Source: UBA11475 sp045655805
Lineage (GTDB): Bacteria; Bacillota; Clostridia; Christensenellales; Borkfalkiaceae
Assembly: GCA_045655805.1 (NCBI GenBank)
Contig: JAZOPZ010000013.1
Location: 310,001 to 374,000 of the forward strand
Length of the DNA stretch: 64,000 nucleotides
Direction: 5' to 3'
Shown here: positions 1 to 8,111 of the stretch, one piece after another
Position numbering within the stretch: position 1 is the stretch's first letter
How the letters are laid out: each line of letters begins with the position of its first letter
The notes under the pieces: model-generated
The model's database searches: none
What the model was told of the DNA's origin: nothing
The model's input: the letters and a program-made list of their open reading frames with translations, nothing else
Translations under genes and position numbers: made by a program

Positions 1-871
1 TTACGATACTATTGAAGAATATCAAAGCCGTGGTGGTTATCTTGGTGCTATTATCGGCAGGGTTGGTAACCGTATTGGCTATGGTAAATTTAACTTAAAC
101 GGTAAAGAGTATCAACTTTTCTGTAATGAAAAACTTGCATCTTTACACGGTGGTAAAGTTGGTTTTGACAAAAAGGTTTGGAAAGCAGAAATTGTTGACG
201 ATACGCTTGAACTTTCGTACCTTTCAGTTGACGGAGAGGAAAATTATCCTGGTAATTTAGCGGTAAAGGTTATTTATTCGTTAACTTCTGATAACGAACT
301 TAAAATACATTATTTAGCAAATTCTGATAAAGATACACTTTGTAATCTTACTAACCACGCGTATTTTAACGTAAATGGTCAAGACGCTGGTTCAGCAAGG
401 GATGTTATATTAAAGATTGATGCTGATGCTATTACGCCTATTGGTGAGGGTTTATTGCCAGACGGAAAATTTATGGACGTAACGGGTACTCCGTTTGATT
501 TTAGAAAAGGTAAACCTTTAGGTGATGGTATTGACGACGTTTCTAACGAACAAATTGCAATCGGCAGGGGTTGTTTTGACCATAACTTTGTTCTTAATAA
601 AAAAGGCTTTGGTTGGTACGCATCTGCTTATAGTGAAAAGACTGGTATAAAAATGGATTGTTATACCGATTTACCTGGCGTTCAACTTTACGCTGGTGGT
701 TCAACAGCGGTAGGTAAAGGTGGCGTTCAATACGTAAGATTTGGGGCTTTCTGTCTTGAAACTCAAGTGCATCCAAACGCTATTAATTGCCCTGAATATC
801 CATCTATCGTGCTTAAAGCGGGCGATACTTATGATACTGTATCTACTTATAAATTTAGTGTTGAAAAATAA
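1..871 (+). CDS. galM: Aldose 1-epimerase (galactose mutarotase), 5'-truncated by window edge
   Basis: The reading frame is open from base 2, so the true start lies left of the window and the N-terminal part is missing. The translation carries mutarotase family motifs: GRVGNRI and LHGG near the visible start, NLTNHAYFN with the general acid His, and FCLETQVHPNA near the C-terminus with the catalytic Glu. The enzyme interconverts alpha and beta anomers of galactose or glucose in the cytoplasm, feeding the Leloir pathway. A lacZ cluster lies about 13 kb downstream. A DtxR-type regulator follows after 18 nt, probably by chance of layout rather than function. Family assignment is firm; the exact sugar is not determined. 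Confidence 0.93.
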   Translation, partial: YDTIEEYQSRGGYLGAIIGRVGNRIGYGKFNLNGKEYQLFCNEKLASLHGGKVGFDKKVWKAEIVDDTLELSYLSVDGEENYPGNLAVKVIYSLTSDNELKIHYLANSDKDTLCNLTNHAYFNVNGQDAGSARDVILKIDADAITPIGEGLLPDGKFMDVTGTPFDFRKGKPLGDGIDDVSNEQIAIGRGCFDHNFVLNKKGFGWYASAYSEKTGIKMDCYTDLPGVQLYAGGSTAVGKGGVQYVRFGAFCLETQVHPNAINCPEYPSIVLKAGDTYDTVSTYKFSVEK

Positions 872-889
872 ATGCTTTATAGGTGAATA

Positions 890-1255
890 ATGGCGATTAA
901 AGAATCGGGAGAAATGTATCTCGAAACAATATTTATATTAAAAAGCGAAAAACCACGCGTTAGGGCAGTAGATATAGTTGAAAGTTTAAATTATTCAAAA
1001 TCAAGTGTGTCAAAAGCAATTGGAATTTTAAAAGAGGCTGGCTACATTACCGTTGAAGAAAATGGGAATATAAATTTTACTGAACTTGGTTTTGTACGTG
1101 CAAAATCTATATACGATAGACATAAGGTTTTGAAGAATTTTTTACTTAAAATAGGTGTGTCCGAAACTGTGGCGGAAGACGATGCTTGCAAGATTGAGCA
1201 CCACGTCAGTGACGAAACGTTAGTGTGCTTAAAAAATTTTTTCAATAACAATTAA
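890..1255 (+). CDS. DtxR/MntR-family metal-dependent transcriptional regulator, short form
   Basis: This 121-residue protein has the N-terminal winged helix of the DtxR family (about residues 5-65, with ESGEMYLETI and VRAVDI) and the start of the dimerisation and metal-binding region (residues about 70-115, including DACKIEHHVSDE). It ends there and lacks the C-terminal SH3-like domain of long DtxR/IdeR proteins, like many short clostridial homologues. The Shine-Dalgarno sequence AGGTGA precedes the ATG. It lies directly upstream of feoAB and of two near-identical palindromes, so I infer that it is the iron- (or manganese-) responsive repressor of the ferrous iron importer. The metal specificity cannot be read from the sequence. 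Confidence 0.9.
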   Translation: MAIKESGEMYLETIFILKSEKPRVRAVDIVESLNYSKSSVSKAIGILKEAGYITVEENGNINFTELGFVRAKSIYDRHKVLKNFLLKIGVSETVAEDDACKIEHHVSDETLVCLKNFFNNN

Positions 1256-1261
1256 AATTGC

Positions 1262-1290
1262 TTGACAAAAGATTTTACAAGTGTTAAAAT
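1262..1290 (+). promoter_or_regulatory. Sigma-A-type promoter between dtxR-type gene and feoA
   Basis: TTGACA at 1262-1267, a 17-bp spacer and TAAAAT at 1285-1290 make a near-consensus promoter. The predicted start, about 1297, lies immediately before a terminator-like hairpin, so it is unclear whether this promoter drives feoAB or produces a short aborted RNA. Confidence 0.6.
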
Positions 1291-1297
1291 TGCGTTG

Positions 1298-1320
1298 AAG
1301 GTTGAGAAATCGACCTTTTT
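1298..1320 (+). terminator. Rho-independent terminator after dtxR-type gene
   Basis: AAGGTTGA and TCGACCTT (one G-U pair) flank a GAAA tetraloop and are followed by a T run. It probably ends the regulator transcript, but it also sits at the 5' end of any RNA made from the promoter at 1262. Confidence 0.65.
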
Positions 1321-1330
1321 CGCAAGAATT

Positions 1331-1350
1331 TAGTTCGCCTTGGCGAACTA
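1331..1350 (+). promoter_or_regulatory. Palindromic operator 1 in the feo leader
   Basis: Nine-base arms TAGTTCGCC and GGCGAACTA surround a central TT. No T run follows, so it is not a terminator. Length, symmetry and position next to a DtxR-type gene and feoAB suggest the binding site of that regulator. Confidence 0.65.
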
Positions 1351-1460
1351 GAAGTGTTTTATAAATTTGTTTTAAAAATACGGTATTATTTAACGAACTT
1401 CTACATATCTTTATATAAAATGAAAGTTTAGTAATAATTTCGTTTTTTTTATTGGCATCA

Positions 1461-1478
1461 AGTTCGCCAAGGCGAACT
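1461..1478 (+). promoter_or_regulatory. Palindromic operator 2 just upstream of the feoA ribosome binding site
   Basis: Arms AGTTCGCC and GGCGAACT surround a central AA; the core is the reverse complement of the palindrome at 1331. It ends 7 nt before the feoA Shine-Dalgarno sequence (CGAGGAG, 1485-1491). In RNA the two copies could also pair with each other. Probable DtxR-type operator. Confidence 0.62.
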
Positions 1479-1497
1479 AAAAAACGAGGAGTAATAT

Positions 1498-1728
1498 ATG
1501 CAAAAAAAATTGAGTGAATTTAGTATTGGAGAGATAGGAACCGTTGTATCAGTTAGTGGTGCAGGTCCTATTAGGCGTAGAATTTTGGATATGGGAATAA
1601 CTCCTAGCGCACAAATTTATTTACGTAAAAAAGCGCCGTTTGGTGACCCACTTGAAATAACCGTTCGTAACTACGAATTGACTTTACGAAAAAACGAGGC
1701 TGAACTCGTTACTATGGAGGTAAAATAA
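1498..1728 (+). CDS. feoA: Ferrous iron transport protein A
   Basis: This 76-residue protein has the single SH3-like FeoA domain, with the family pattern GPIRRRILDMGI followed by DPLEITVRNYELTLR. FeoA is a small cytosolic protein needed for FeoB-dependent Fe(II) uptake. The start is set by a CGAGGAG Shine-Dalgarno sequence seven bases before the ATG. The stop codon overlaps the feoB start by one base (TAATG), so the two are translationally coupled. Two palindromes upstream suggest metal-responsive control. Confidence 0.96.
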   Translation: MQKKLSEFSIGEIGTVVSVSGAGPIRRRILDMGITPSAQIYLRKKAPFGDPLEITVRNYELTLRKNEAELVTMEVK

Positions 1729-4013
1729 TGCTAAGATTTGCATTAGCCGGTAACCCAAACTCTGGTAAAACAACTTTGTTTAATACTCTTACGGGTTCGA
1801 CGGCGCACGTAGGAAATTGGCCTGGTGTAACGGTTGATAAAAAGTCGGGTACATATAAAGAACTTGAAGAAGAAATTGAAATTATTGACTTACCTGGCAT
1901 TTATTCTTTAGCACCGTACACGCCTGAAGAAATTATCTCTCGTAACTATATTCTTGATGAAAAGCCTGATTGCGTTATCAATATCGTTGACGCAACCAAC
2001 TTGGAAAGAAATTTATATCTTACTACGCAAATTATGGAAATAGACGTTCCAATGGTTATTGCGCTTAATATGATGGATGTAGTTGCTAAAAATGGTGATA
2101 AGATTGACGTTCAAAAGTTGGAAGAAAAAATAGGTTTTCCAGTCGTTGAAATTTCAGCATTAAGAGATGAAGGCGTGCATTTGTTGATGCAAAGGGCGTA
2201 CGAAGCGTCTAAAACTCCGAGAGAAGGCAGTACTATTTTACAGGATTCTGTATTAAAACATATAATTAGTGACGTAAAAACTGCGTTACTTGGTCATGAC
2301 GTTGGTAATTCACTTTTCCATGCAATTAAACTCGTTGAATCTGACGAATTAGAAGTAAAAGCACATCCAAATACCGTTAAAATGGTTGAAGAATTTAAGA
2401 AATCTTTTAACGACGAAGTGTTTGGTACTGACTTTGAAGCCTTTATTGCTGACGGAAGATATAAATATATTACTAAAAATTATTCAAGCGTTTTGACTAG
2501 AAAATATTCTGACGTTAAAATGGAAAAACCGTCTGATAAAATTGATAGAGTTTTAACTAATAAGTGGGCAGGTATTCCCATATTTTTGGTGATACTTTTT
2601 GCAATTTTTCATTTGACTTTTTCTGAAGATTTCTTGTTTTTAAGTAAAATATTTACACTTCCTACGTTAGAAGAACTTGGACTTATGGTTGCAAACGTAG
2701 AAGGTGAACTTGAACCTATCAATTTTGGTGTAGCACTATTATCATGTTTATACGACGGTGCTATTAAATCACCTGGTTATATATTATTTTACTTAATGGA
2801 TTTGTTAACTTCAACCATATCTGGTTGGATAATAACGGGACTTGAATCCATTGGTTCGGCCGAATGGCTCGTAGGTTTCGTTGGGGACGGCGTATTAGGT
2901 GGTTTGTGTAGCGTTCTTTCATTTATTCCACAAATCGTATTCTTGTTATTGCTTTTATCAATTTTAGAAGATTCTGGCTATATGGCGCGTGTGGCTTTCA
3001 TTTTAGATAGACTTTTTAGAAAGTTTGGCGTTAGTGGTAGAGCATTTATCCCTATGATTATGGGATTTGGTTGTTCTATTCCTGCTATGATTAACACAAG
3101 AACACTCGTTGACGAAAGAGAGCGAACTTTGACTTTAAGGACTATTCCATTCTTTAGTTGTGGTGCAAAATTACCTATTTTGGTAGCGGTTGCAGGCGCT
3201 GTTGCTCATATGATGGGTATCGGTGATGGTAGTTTGATAAGTTATTCAATGTACGTAGTAGGTATGGTTGTTGCTGTTGTAACGATTATTTTAATGCGTT
3301 CTACCACGCAACGTGGTGAAGTTGCTCCGTTTATAATGGAATTGCCTGCTTACCATATGCCAAGTTTTAATAACTTAATGATTCACTTATGGGAAAAAAT
3401 TAAGCACTTCTTGGAAAAAGCGTTTACGATTATTTTGGCGTCAACCATTGTATTGTGGTTTTTATCTAACTTTGGTTGGGATTGGAAAATGTGTGAAATT
3501 CAAGATTCGATTCTTGCATCGCTCGGCAAATTAATTCAACCACTATTTACGCCTTTAGGATTTGGTAGCACATTAAACGAATACGGTTGGGTATTTGCAG
3601 TTGCTGCTATTACTGGTCTAATCGCTAAAGAAGAAGTTATTGCTACATTTGGTATGCTTGGCGCTATGTTCACAGGGGTTATACCTGAACTTACTGCTGA
3701 AGGTGCTATGGATGTTATGTTAATGGTTCAAGGCACTGGTATTACTGAAGCAGGATTAATTTCTTTTATCGTATTCAACTTAACGACTATTCCTTGTTTT
3801 GCTGCAGTTGCAACTGCAAAAGGTGAAACTCCTGAAGGTAAGTTTAAATGGACGATACTTTTCTGGGTAGTTACTTCTTATATAGCATCAAGTATTACTT
3901 GGTTGGTGCTTGAATGGTGGTGGACCTCATTTATTGTTCTTTCGGTCGTTATCGTTGTGGTTGTTGCGCTCGTTTTGTGGAATAAAAAGCAAAGTAGTAA
4001 AAAGGTTAAATAA
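1728..4013 (+). CDS. feoB: Ferrous iron transporter FeoB (GTPase-permease)
   Basis: This 761-residue protein is a full-length FeoB. The N-terminal G domain shows GNPNSGKTT (8-16), DLPG (54-57) and NMMD (114-117), followed by a helical regulatory domain to about residue 270. The membrane region carries two Gate-type segments, with conserved GCSIPA and SCGAKLP motifs. FeoB imports Fe(II) across the inner membrane under anoxic conditions. It overlaps feoA by one base and is followed after 2 nt by a Cys-rich small membrane protein. No truncation is seen. Regulation is probably by the upstream DtxR-type protein. Confidence 0.97.
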   Translation: MLRFALAGNPNSGKTTLFNTLTGSTAHVGNWPGVTVDKKSGTYKELEEEIEIIDLPGIYSLAPYTPEEIISRNYILDEKPDCVINIVDATNLERNLYLTTQIMEIDVPMVIALNMMDVVAKNGDKIDVQKLEEKIGFPVVEISALRDEGVHLLMQRAYEASKTPREGSTILQDSVLKHIISDVKTALLGHDVGNSLFHAIKLVESDELEVKAHPNTVKMVEEFKKSFNDEVFGTDFEAFIADGRYKYITKNYSSVLTRKYSDVKMEKPSDKIDRVLTNKWAGIPIFLVILFAIFHLTFSEDFLFLSKIFTLPTLEELGLMVANVEGELEPINFGVALLSCLYDGAIKSPGYILFYLMDLLTSTISGWIITGLESIGSAEWLVGFVGDGVLGGLCSVLSFIPQIVFLLLLLSILEDSGYMARVAFILDRLFRKFGVSGRAFIPMIMGFGCSIPAMINTRTLVDERERTLTLRTIPFFSCGAKLPILVAVAGAVAHMMGIGDGSLISYSMYVVGMVVAVVTIILMRSTTQRGEVAPFIMELPAYHMPSFNNLMIHLWEKIKHFLEKAFTIILASTIVLWFLSNFGWDWKMCEIQDSILASLGKLIQPLFTPLGFGSTLNEYGWVFAVAAITGLIAKEEVIATFGMLGAMFTGVIPELTAEGAMDVMLMVQGTGITEAGLISFIVFNLTTIPCFAAVATAKGETPEGKFKWTILFWVVTSYIASSITWLVLEWWWTSFIVLSVVIVVVVALVLWNKKQSSKKVK

Positions 4014-4015
4014 AC

Positions 4016-4189
4016 ATGTTAGGTAAAATTATAAGTATCGTAATTGTCGTTTTGGCTATTGCTTTTGTTGTATATGTATTCGTAAAATCTCATAATGATC
4101 GTAAAAATGGAAAAACTTGCTGTTGCGATTGTTCAAAATGTTCATGTGGATGCTCTAGTAAGAAAGAACAACCTAAAAACAAACAATAA
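4016..4189 (+). CDS. FeoB-associated Cys-rich small membrane protein
   Basis: A 57-codon ORF starts 2 nt after the feoB stop. It encodes one hydrophobic segment (about residues 5-23) and then a cytosol-side tail with the dense cysteine cluster TCCCDCSKCSCGC, ending Lys/Gln-rich. The size, layout and position match the family of FeoB-associated Cys-rich membrane proteins found after feoB in Firmicutes (FeoC-like by position only). It may bind iron or a cluster, or assist FeoB; this is not proven. A strong terminator follows 3 nt downstream, closing the operon. No clear Shine-Dalgarno sequence is present, so translation is probably coupled to feoB. Confidence 0.85.
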   Translation: MLGKIISIVIVVLAIAFVVYVFVKSHNDRKNGKTCCCDCSKCSCGCSSKKEQPKNKQ

Positions 4190-4192
4190 TTT

Positions 4193-4222
4193 AAATGCAC
4201 CGACAAAATCGGTGCATTTTTT
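4193..4222 (+). terminator. Terminator of the feo operon
   Basis: Perfect 11-bp arms AAATGCACCGA and TCGGTGCATTT around a 5-nt loop, followed by T residues. Confidence 0.92.
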
Positions 4223-4254
4223 ATAAAAATTATGGAAATAATTTAAAAACAGCA

Positions 4255-4283
4255 TTGACTAGGATGTTATTTTGTATTATAAT
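4255..4283 (+). promoter_or_regulatory. Sigma-A-type promoter of rubrerythrin
   Basis: TTGACT at 4255-4260, a 17-bp spacer and TATAAT at 4278-4283. The predicted start is near 4290, just before the AAAGGAG Shine-Dalgarno sequence. Confidence 0.85.
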
Positions 4284-4312
4284 TTAATTACCAAAAAAAG
4301 GAGATATGATTT

Positions 4313-4846
4313 ATGGAATTAAAAGGTTCTAAAACTGAACAAAATTTATTAGCAGCATTTGCTGGTGAAAGCCAAGCAAGAAATAAATACACATATTTTG
4401 CAAGTGTTGCAAAAAAAGAGGGCTATGAACAAATTTCAGCAATTTTCCAAAAAACTGCTGATAATGAAAAAGAACACGCTAAAATGTGGTTTAAAGCGCT
4501 CGGTGAATTAGGTAATACTGCGCAAAATCTTTTACACGCCGCTGAAGGTGAAAACTATGAGTGGACGGATATGTACGCTGAATTTGCAAGAGTTGCTGAT
4601 GAAGAAGGCTTTACTGATCTTGCTGAAAAATTCCGTATGGTTGCAAAAATTGAAAAATCACACGAAGAAAGATATAGAGCACTTCTTAAAAACGTTGAAG
4701 ATAAAACTGTTTTTGCAAAACCTGACGAACAAGTTTGGGAATGCCGTAATTGTGGACATATTATGACGGGTAAGGAAGCACCAGAACTTTGTCCTGTATG
4801 TGCTCATCCAAAGAGTTATTTTGAACTTCGTTCGGAAAATTATTAA
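4313..4846 (+). CDS. rbr: Rubrerythrin
   Basis: This 177-residue protein has an N-terminal ferritin-like diiron domain (about 1-135; typical ESQARNKY and NEKEHAKMW segments, and IEKSHEERY for the second Glu/His set) and a C-terminal rubredoxin domain with Cys144, Cys147, Cys160 and Cys163. Rubrerythrin reduces hydrogen peroxide in the cytoplasm of anaerobes using electrons from rubredoxin or NADH-linked reductases. It is a single-gene unit with its own near-consensus promoter and a strong terminator. Its place after the iron-uptake operon fits shared iron and oxidative-stress physiology. Confidence 0.97.
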   Translation: MELKGSKTEQNLLAAFAGESQARNKYTYFASVAKKEGYEQISAIFQKTADNEKEHAKMWFKALGELGNTAQNLLHAAEGENYEWTDMYAEFARVADEEGFTDLAEKFRMVAKIEKSHEERYRALLKNVEDKTVFAKPDEQVWECRNCGHIMTGKEAPELCPVCAHPKSYFELRSENY

Positions 4847-4854
4847 TTTCAACT

Positions 4855-4881
4855 AAAAATGCCACGAAAGTGGCATTTTTT
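4855..4881 (+). terminator. Terminator of rubrerythrin gene
   Basis: AAAAATGCCAC, GAAA tetraloop, GTGGCATTTTT. A T run follows on the plus strand; an A run precedes it, so it could act in both directions. Confidence 0.92.
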
Positions 4882-4903
4882 ATGCTATTAAAGTATCAAA
4901 ACC

Positions 4904-4932
4904 TTGTCTATTGTCAAAAAATATAGTATAAT
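4904..4932 (+). promoter_or_regulatory. Sigma-A-type promoter of the 4951 gene
   Basis: TTGTCT at 4904-4909, a 17-bp spacer and TATAAT at 4927-4932, with a GGGGAG Shine-Dalgarno sequence at 4939-4944. Confidence 0.8.
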
Positions 4933-4950
4933 ATTTGCGGGGAGAATATT

Positions 4951-5727
4951 ATGGATTTAATGTATTTAATAAATGGTATTTATCACGTTGATTTTTCTAA
5001 ATTTGAAACAAGTAGCGATTTTGATGCTGAAGACGATTCTGCAAGTGAAATTGAAATCTATGAAGAAATTTCAAAAGATATAGCCGACAAAGAAATTAGA
5101 CTTGCGATTGACGATACTTCGGAAGACGGAGCGTTTTTGTTTTATAAAAATGGCGATAAGTTTTTTGTTGATTATTTGTATAAAAATGACGGTGCGAATT
5201 TTATTTTTGCTAATGATTTCTTGTTTTGGTTTACTGAATATCATCGCGAAATGACTGTTTCTGAAGAAACTGAATTTTTAACTTTACTTGGTAAATATAT
5301 TAAAAATAATGAAGTTCCACTCGAGGCAACGCTTACTCTAATGCAAAGAAGAAAGGTTGATAATCCCGTTGTTAGCGATAATTTATCTATCGAAAAGCAA
5401 GATAAAGTAAAAATGACGGCGCAAATTATTAAAAATTCAGGTGTTATGCTTGGTATGGTTTTAGCGCTCGTTGCAGTTTTGATTAAAAGTAACGTTAGCG
5501 CTGTATTATTTGGATTTGGTGTTGGATACGCTATATATTCATTATACCTATTCGTTGTGATAGGGCTTAAGTTGAGGCATGCGTTTTGTTTGGTTCAATT
5601 ATTGAATAAACACAAAATGACGCCAAATGAAGTAAATTGGAAACTATATCCGTCGATTGAAAAGTATTTTAAGCCGATAACGAGTTTAGTTGTTTCAGCA
5701 GTTTTAATAGCAATTTCATTTATATAA
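4951..5727 (+). CDS. Hypothetical protein with acidic N-terminal domain and C-terminal membrane helices
   Basis: I do not recognise this 258-residue protein. Residues 1-160 are soluble and acidic (a DAEDDSASEIEIYEE stretch near residue 25). Three hydrophobic segments follow at roughly 165-182, 185-208 and 242-258, so the protein is anchored with a large N-terminal domain. A DFLFWFTEYHREM segment around residue 90-105 may be part of a folded core. It has its own promoter and a strong Shine-Dalgarno sequence, so it is very likely expressed. There is no terminator-like hairpin before the MFS gene 100 bp downstream. No function is assigned. Confidence 0.8.
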   Translation: MDLMYLINGIYHVDFSKFETSSDFDAEDDSASEIEIYEEISKDIADKEIRLAIDDTSEDGAFLFYKNGDKFFVDYLYKNDGANFIFANDFLFWFTEYHREMTVSEETEFLTLLGKYIKNNEVPLEATLTLMQRRKVDNPVVSDNLSIEKQDKVKMTAQIIKNSGVMLGMVLALVAVLIKSNVSAVLFGFGVGYAIYSLYLFVVIGLKLRHAFCLVQLLNKHKMTPNEVNWKLYPSIEKYFKPITSLVVSAVLIAISFI

Positions 5728-5827
5728 TTACATGCGTCTCTACGTTTTTTATTATGCTACAAATTGCATATTTTTTGATATATTTAGCAAGCAATATTCT
5801 TAAAATTAGTGGTAATATATAGATGCT

Positions 5828-7186
5828 ATGGAAATTTTAGTTAAAAAAGACAACTACAAAATTAGTAGAGTTATGTATATCATTGAGGCGTTGTTAGAAT
5901 ATTTTATCGCCCTTGGTATCGGTGCCGATTATCTAGCTACTTTAGCGTTAGAAATCGGTATGAGTGATGCACTCATAGGTATTATAGAAGCATTTGTTTC
6001 ACTTGGTGCAACTTTTAGAATTTTTGCAGTACTTCTTGCAAACAAGACACCGGTAAAAGTTTGGGTTACTATTATGCACGTCATAAGTCAAATATTCTTT
6101 GCTATTATTTGGTTTGTACCGTTATTTAAGGTTTCTCAAACGTTAAAAACGGTATTACTTATATCGTTCTTATTGATTGCTTACGTTTTACATAACCTTA
6201 TTTATCCTGCAAAGACGAATATGTATATGGAATGCGTTGACGACCATAAGCGAGGCGATTTTACCGCTGTTAAAGAGATGGTGTCATTGGCTGGCGCAAT
6301 GGTGTTTACTAATGCTTACGGCAACGTTATACAAATTTTAACCGATAATGGTAAAAAAGAATTAGCGTTTGTTCTTTGTGGCGTAATGTTGCTTGTGTTT
6401 ATGTTCGGACATACTTTAACTTTAGTGTTTGTAAAAGAAAAGGTAGAAGTTGAACGCAAAAAGGTTGACGTGAAACAAACTTTTAAGCACATTTTGGAAG
6501 ATAAAAAGGTATTCCTTGTAATGCTTGTTACTGTGTTTTATAACATAGTAAACTATTCCTCAACACCGTTTTTTGCATCTTATAGGATGAAAGAACTTGA
6601 ATTTTCACTTTCATTTGTACCTATAGTTACGGCTATAGCATCAATAGTTAGAATGTGTTGTTCAAAGCCTATGGGTAAAATCGCTGATAAATTTTCATTT
6701 AGCACGATGCTAACGGTTTGTTTTTCGATATTTGGGCTTGCATACGTTGTAATGATGTTTACAGTTCCGTCTAATGGTAAGGTGATGTATATAGTTTATG
6801 CAGTCGTGCACGCGATTGCCTCGGCGGGCATTACAAGTGGTATGCTTAACCTTATTTATGATTACGTTGACCACGACAATAGAACGGCTGCGCTTGCTAT
6901 TAACGGTGCAATGGGTGGTATTGCAGGGTTCCTTGCCTCACTTGCTGTTTCACCTTTGATAACTTTTATTCAAGGTAATGGAAACAAGTTCTTGGGTATG
7001 AACGTTTATGCTCAACAAGTATTGGCTTTTTGGGGTGTAATCGGTACTCTAGGTATGATTGCTTATAACGTCTTTGTTGTTTCTAAATTAAAAAGAAACG
7101 ACGATATTGAAAACGTCGTTTCTAATGATGTTGTGGAAATTGTGCCGGCTGACGTAATAGAAGTTGCAACAACCGATATTGAATAA
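5828..7186 (+). CDS. Major facilitator superfamily transporter
   Basis: This 452-residue protein has about 12 hydrophobic segments in two halves, with a charged cytoplasmic loop near the middle (KEKVEVERKKVDVKQTF, about residues 200-217), the usual MFS plan. A soluble acidic tail follows after residue 420. The substrate cannot be deduced. There is no Shine-Dalgarno sequence before the ATG; a TATATA box lies at -12 to -7, so this may be a leaderless start, though a good -35 element is lacking. Transcription appears to end at a hairpin inside the 3' end of the convergent AraC-type gene. Confidence 0.85.
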   Translation: MEILVKKDNYKISRVMYIIEALLEYFIALGIGADYLATLALEIGMSDALIGIIEAFVSLGATFRIFAVLLANKTPVKVWVTIMHVISQIFFAIIWFVPLFKVSQTLKTVLLISFLLIAYVLHNLIYPAKTNMYMECVDDHKRGDFTAVKEMVSLAGAMVFTNAYGNVIQILTDNGKKELAFVLCGVMLLVFMFGHTLTLVFVKEKVEVERKKVDVKQTFKHILEDKKVFLVMLVTVFYNIVNYSSTPFFASYRMKELEFSLSFVPIVTAIASIVRMCCSKPMGKIADKFSFSTMLTVCFSIFGLAYVVMMFTVPSNGKVMYIVYAVVHAIASAGITSGMLNLIYDYVDHDNRTAALAINGAMGGIAGFLASLAVSPLITFIQGNGNKFLGMNVYAQQVLAFWGVIGTLGMIAYNVFVVSKLKRNDDIENVVSNDVVEIVPADVIEVATTDIE

Positions 7187-8000
7187 TTATGATTCTTTAT
7201 AGCGTTTTGGTGTTATGCCAAAACGCTTTTTAAATAGCCTAATATAATTTGAATAGTCTGTAAAGCCTGCTTCCATACAAGCGTCAATTACTGATTTACC
7301 ACGTTTAAGTAATATGCGTGAGTTTGCTAGTCTTTTTGCTTCTAAATAAAGTTTTGGGGAAGTGTGCAAATAAGTTGAAAATAATCTACATAAGGTACTA
7401 CGGCTTATAAAGAATTGGTCAGCGAGTTTATCTGCGGAGATAATTTCAGCAAAATTTACGTTGATATAATCTAAAATTTTTTGAAAATTTTCAGGGATTT
7501 GCTTAAATTTATCAGTTGATGCTGAAGTACGACTTAAAAGGTAAAAAAAATTGTAATATGTAGGTAAGTTCGCCTTGCTTATCGTTTGTGATGGTGCAAA
7601 TTTCAAGTTTTTTGCAAATATCGAACAGTTCTTTTTTAGAATTTTCATCAAGAGAAATATGGTTGTTTGTGCCAAATTCCTTTTCTAAAAACGTGCTAAA
7701 TAAAAAGTCGCAGGTTGGCGCAAATCTAAAACACATGTGCTTATGAACTGTTTCGTCGTTTATAATGCAGTTGTGGATTTCGTTCGGTTTGGAAATTATA
7801 ACGTCGCCCGGTGATAATTGATAAATCACGTGTTCAACACTAAAAGCAACATTTCCTTCGATTAAAACGTAAAATTCTAGTTCATCGTGTACGTGTGGTG
7901 GGAGTGTTTGTGCGCTAACTATTTCATCGCTGTAAGTGCAATAGTATATAACATCAAGGTTATTTATATTAGGTGTTGTGATTGTGTGTGTTGTAACCAT
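7187..8000 (-). pseudogene. AraC-family transcriptional regulator, interrupted by a +1 frameshift in an 8-base homopolymer
   Basis: Two overlapping minus-strand frames together make one normal AraC regulator of about 270 residues. The first (starting 8000, after an AAAGG Shine-Dalgarno sequence) encodes a cupin-like sensing domain (HVHDELEFYVLIEG, SPGDVIISKPNEIHN). The second encodes the two helix-turn-helix motifs (ADKLADQFFISRSTLCRLF, then VIDACMEAGFTDYSNYIRLFKKRFG). The frames join at an A8 run at 7543-7550 (T8 in the coding strand). With seven bases instead of eight the protein reads straight through (QFF then YLLSRTS). The shift could be a true mutation, reversible slippage, or a sequencing error. 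Cupin-AraC proteins usually control sugar genes; the target here is unknown. Confidence 0.85.
7201..7231 (+). terminator. Terminator of the MFS gene, embedded in the convergent AraC-type gene
   Basis: AGCGTTTTGG and CCAAAACGCT flank a 7-nt loop and are followed by TTTT. On the minus strand the same bases encode the C-terminal KRFGITPKRY segment, so coding sequence and terminator share this DNA. Confidence 0.75.
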
Positions 8001-8085
8001 AATAAACCTTTTTTTGATTTATTATAAGATAAAACTTTGTATAATACAATAAAAATATCGATTTTGTTTCACTAATTATATGAAG

Positions 8086-8108
8086 AAAGGCAGGTTAGAC
8101 CTGCCTTT
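8086..8108 (-). terminator. Terminator of the collagen-like gene
   Basis: Perfect 10-bp arms (AAAGGCAGGT and ACCTGCCTTT) around a 3-nt loop, just after the minus-strand stop codon. A and T runs on both sides could let it act in both directions. Confidence 0.8.
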
Positions 8109-8111
8109 TGG

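Noticed and set aside
1331..1478. Palindromes as transcription terminators
   Set aside because: Neither is followed by a T run, and both share one half-site, which fits a protein-binding site better.
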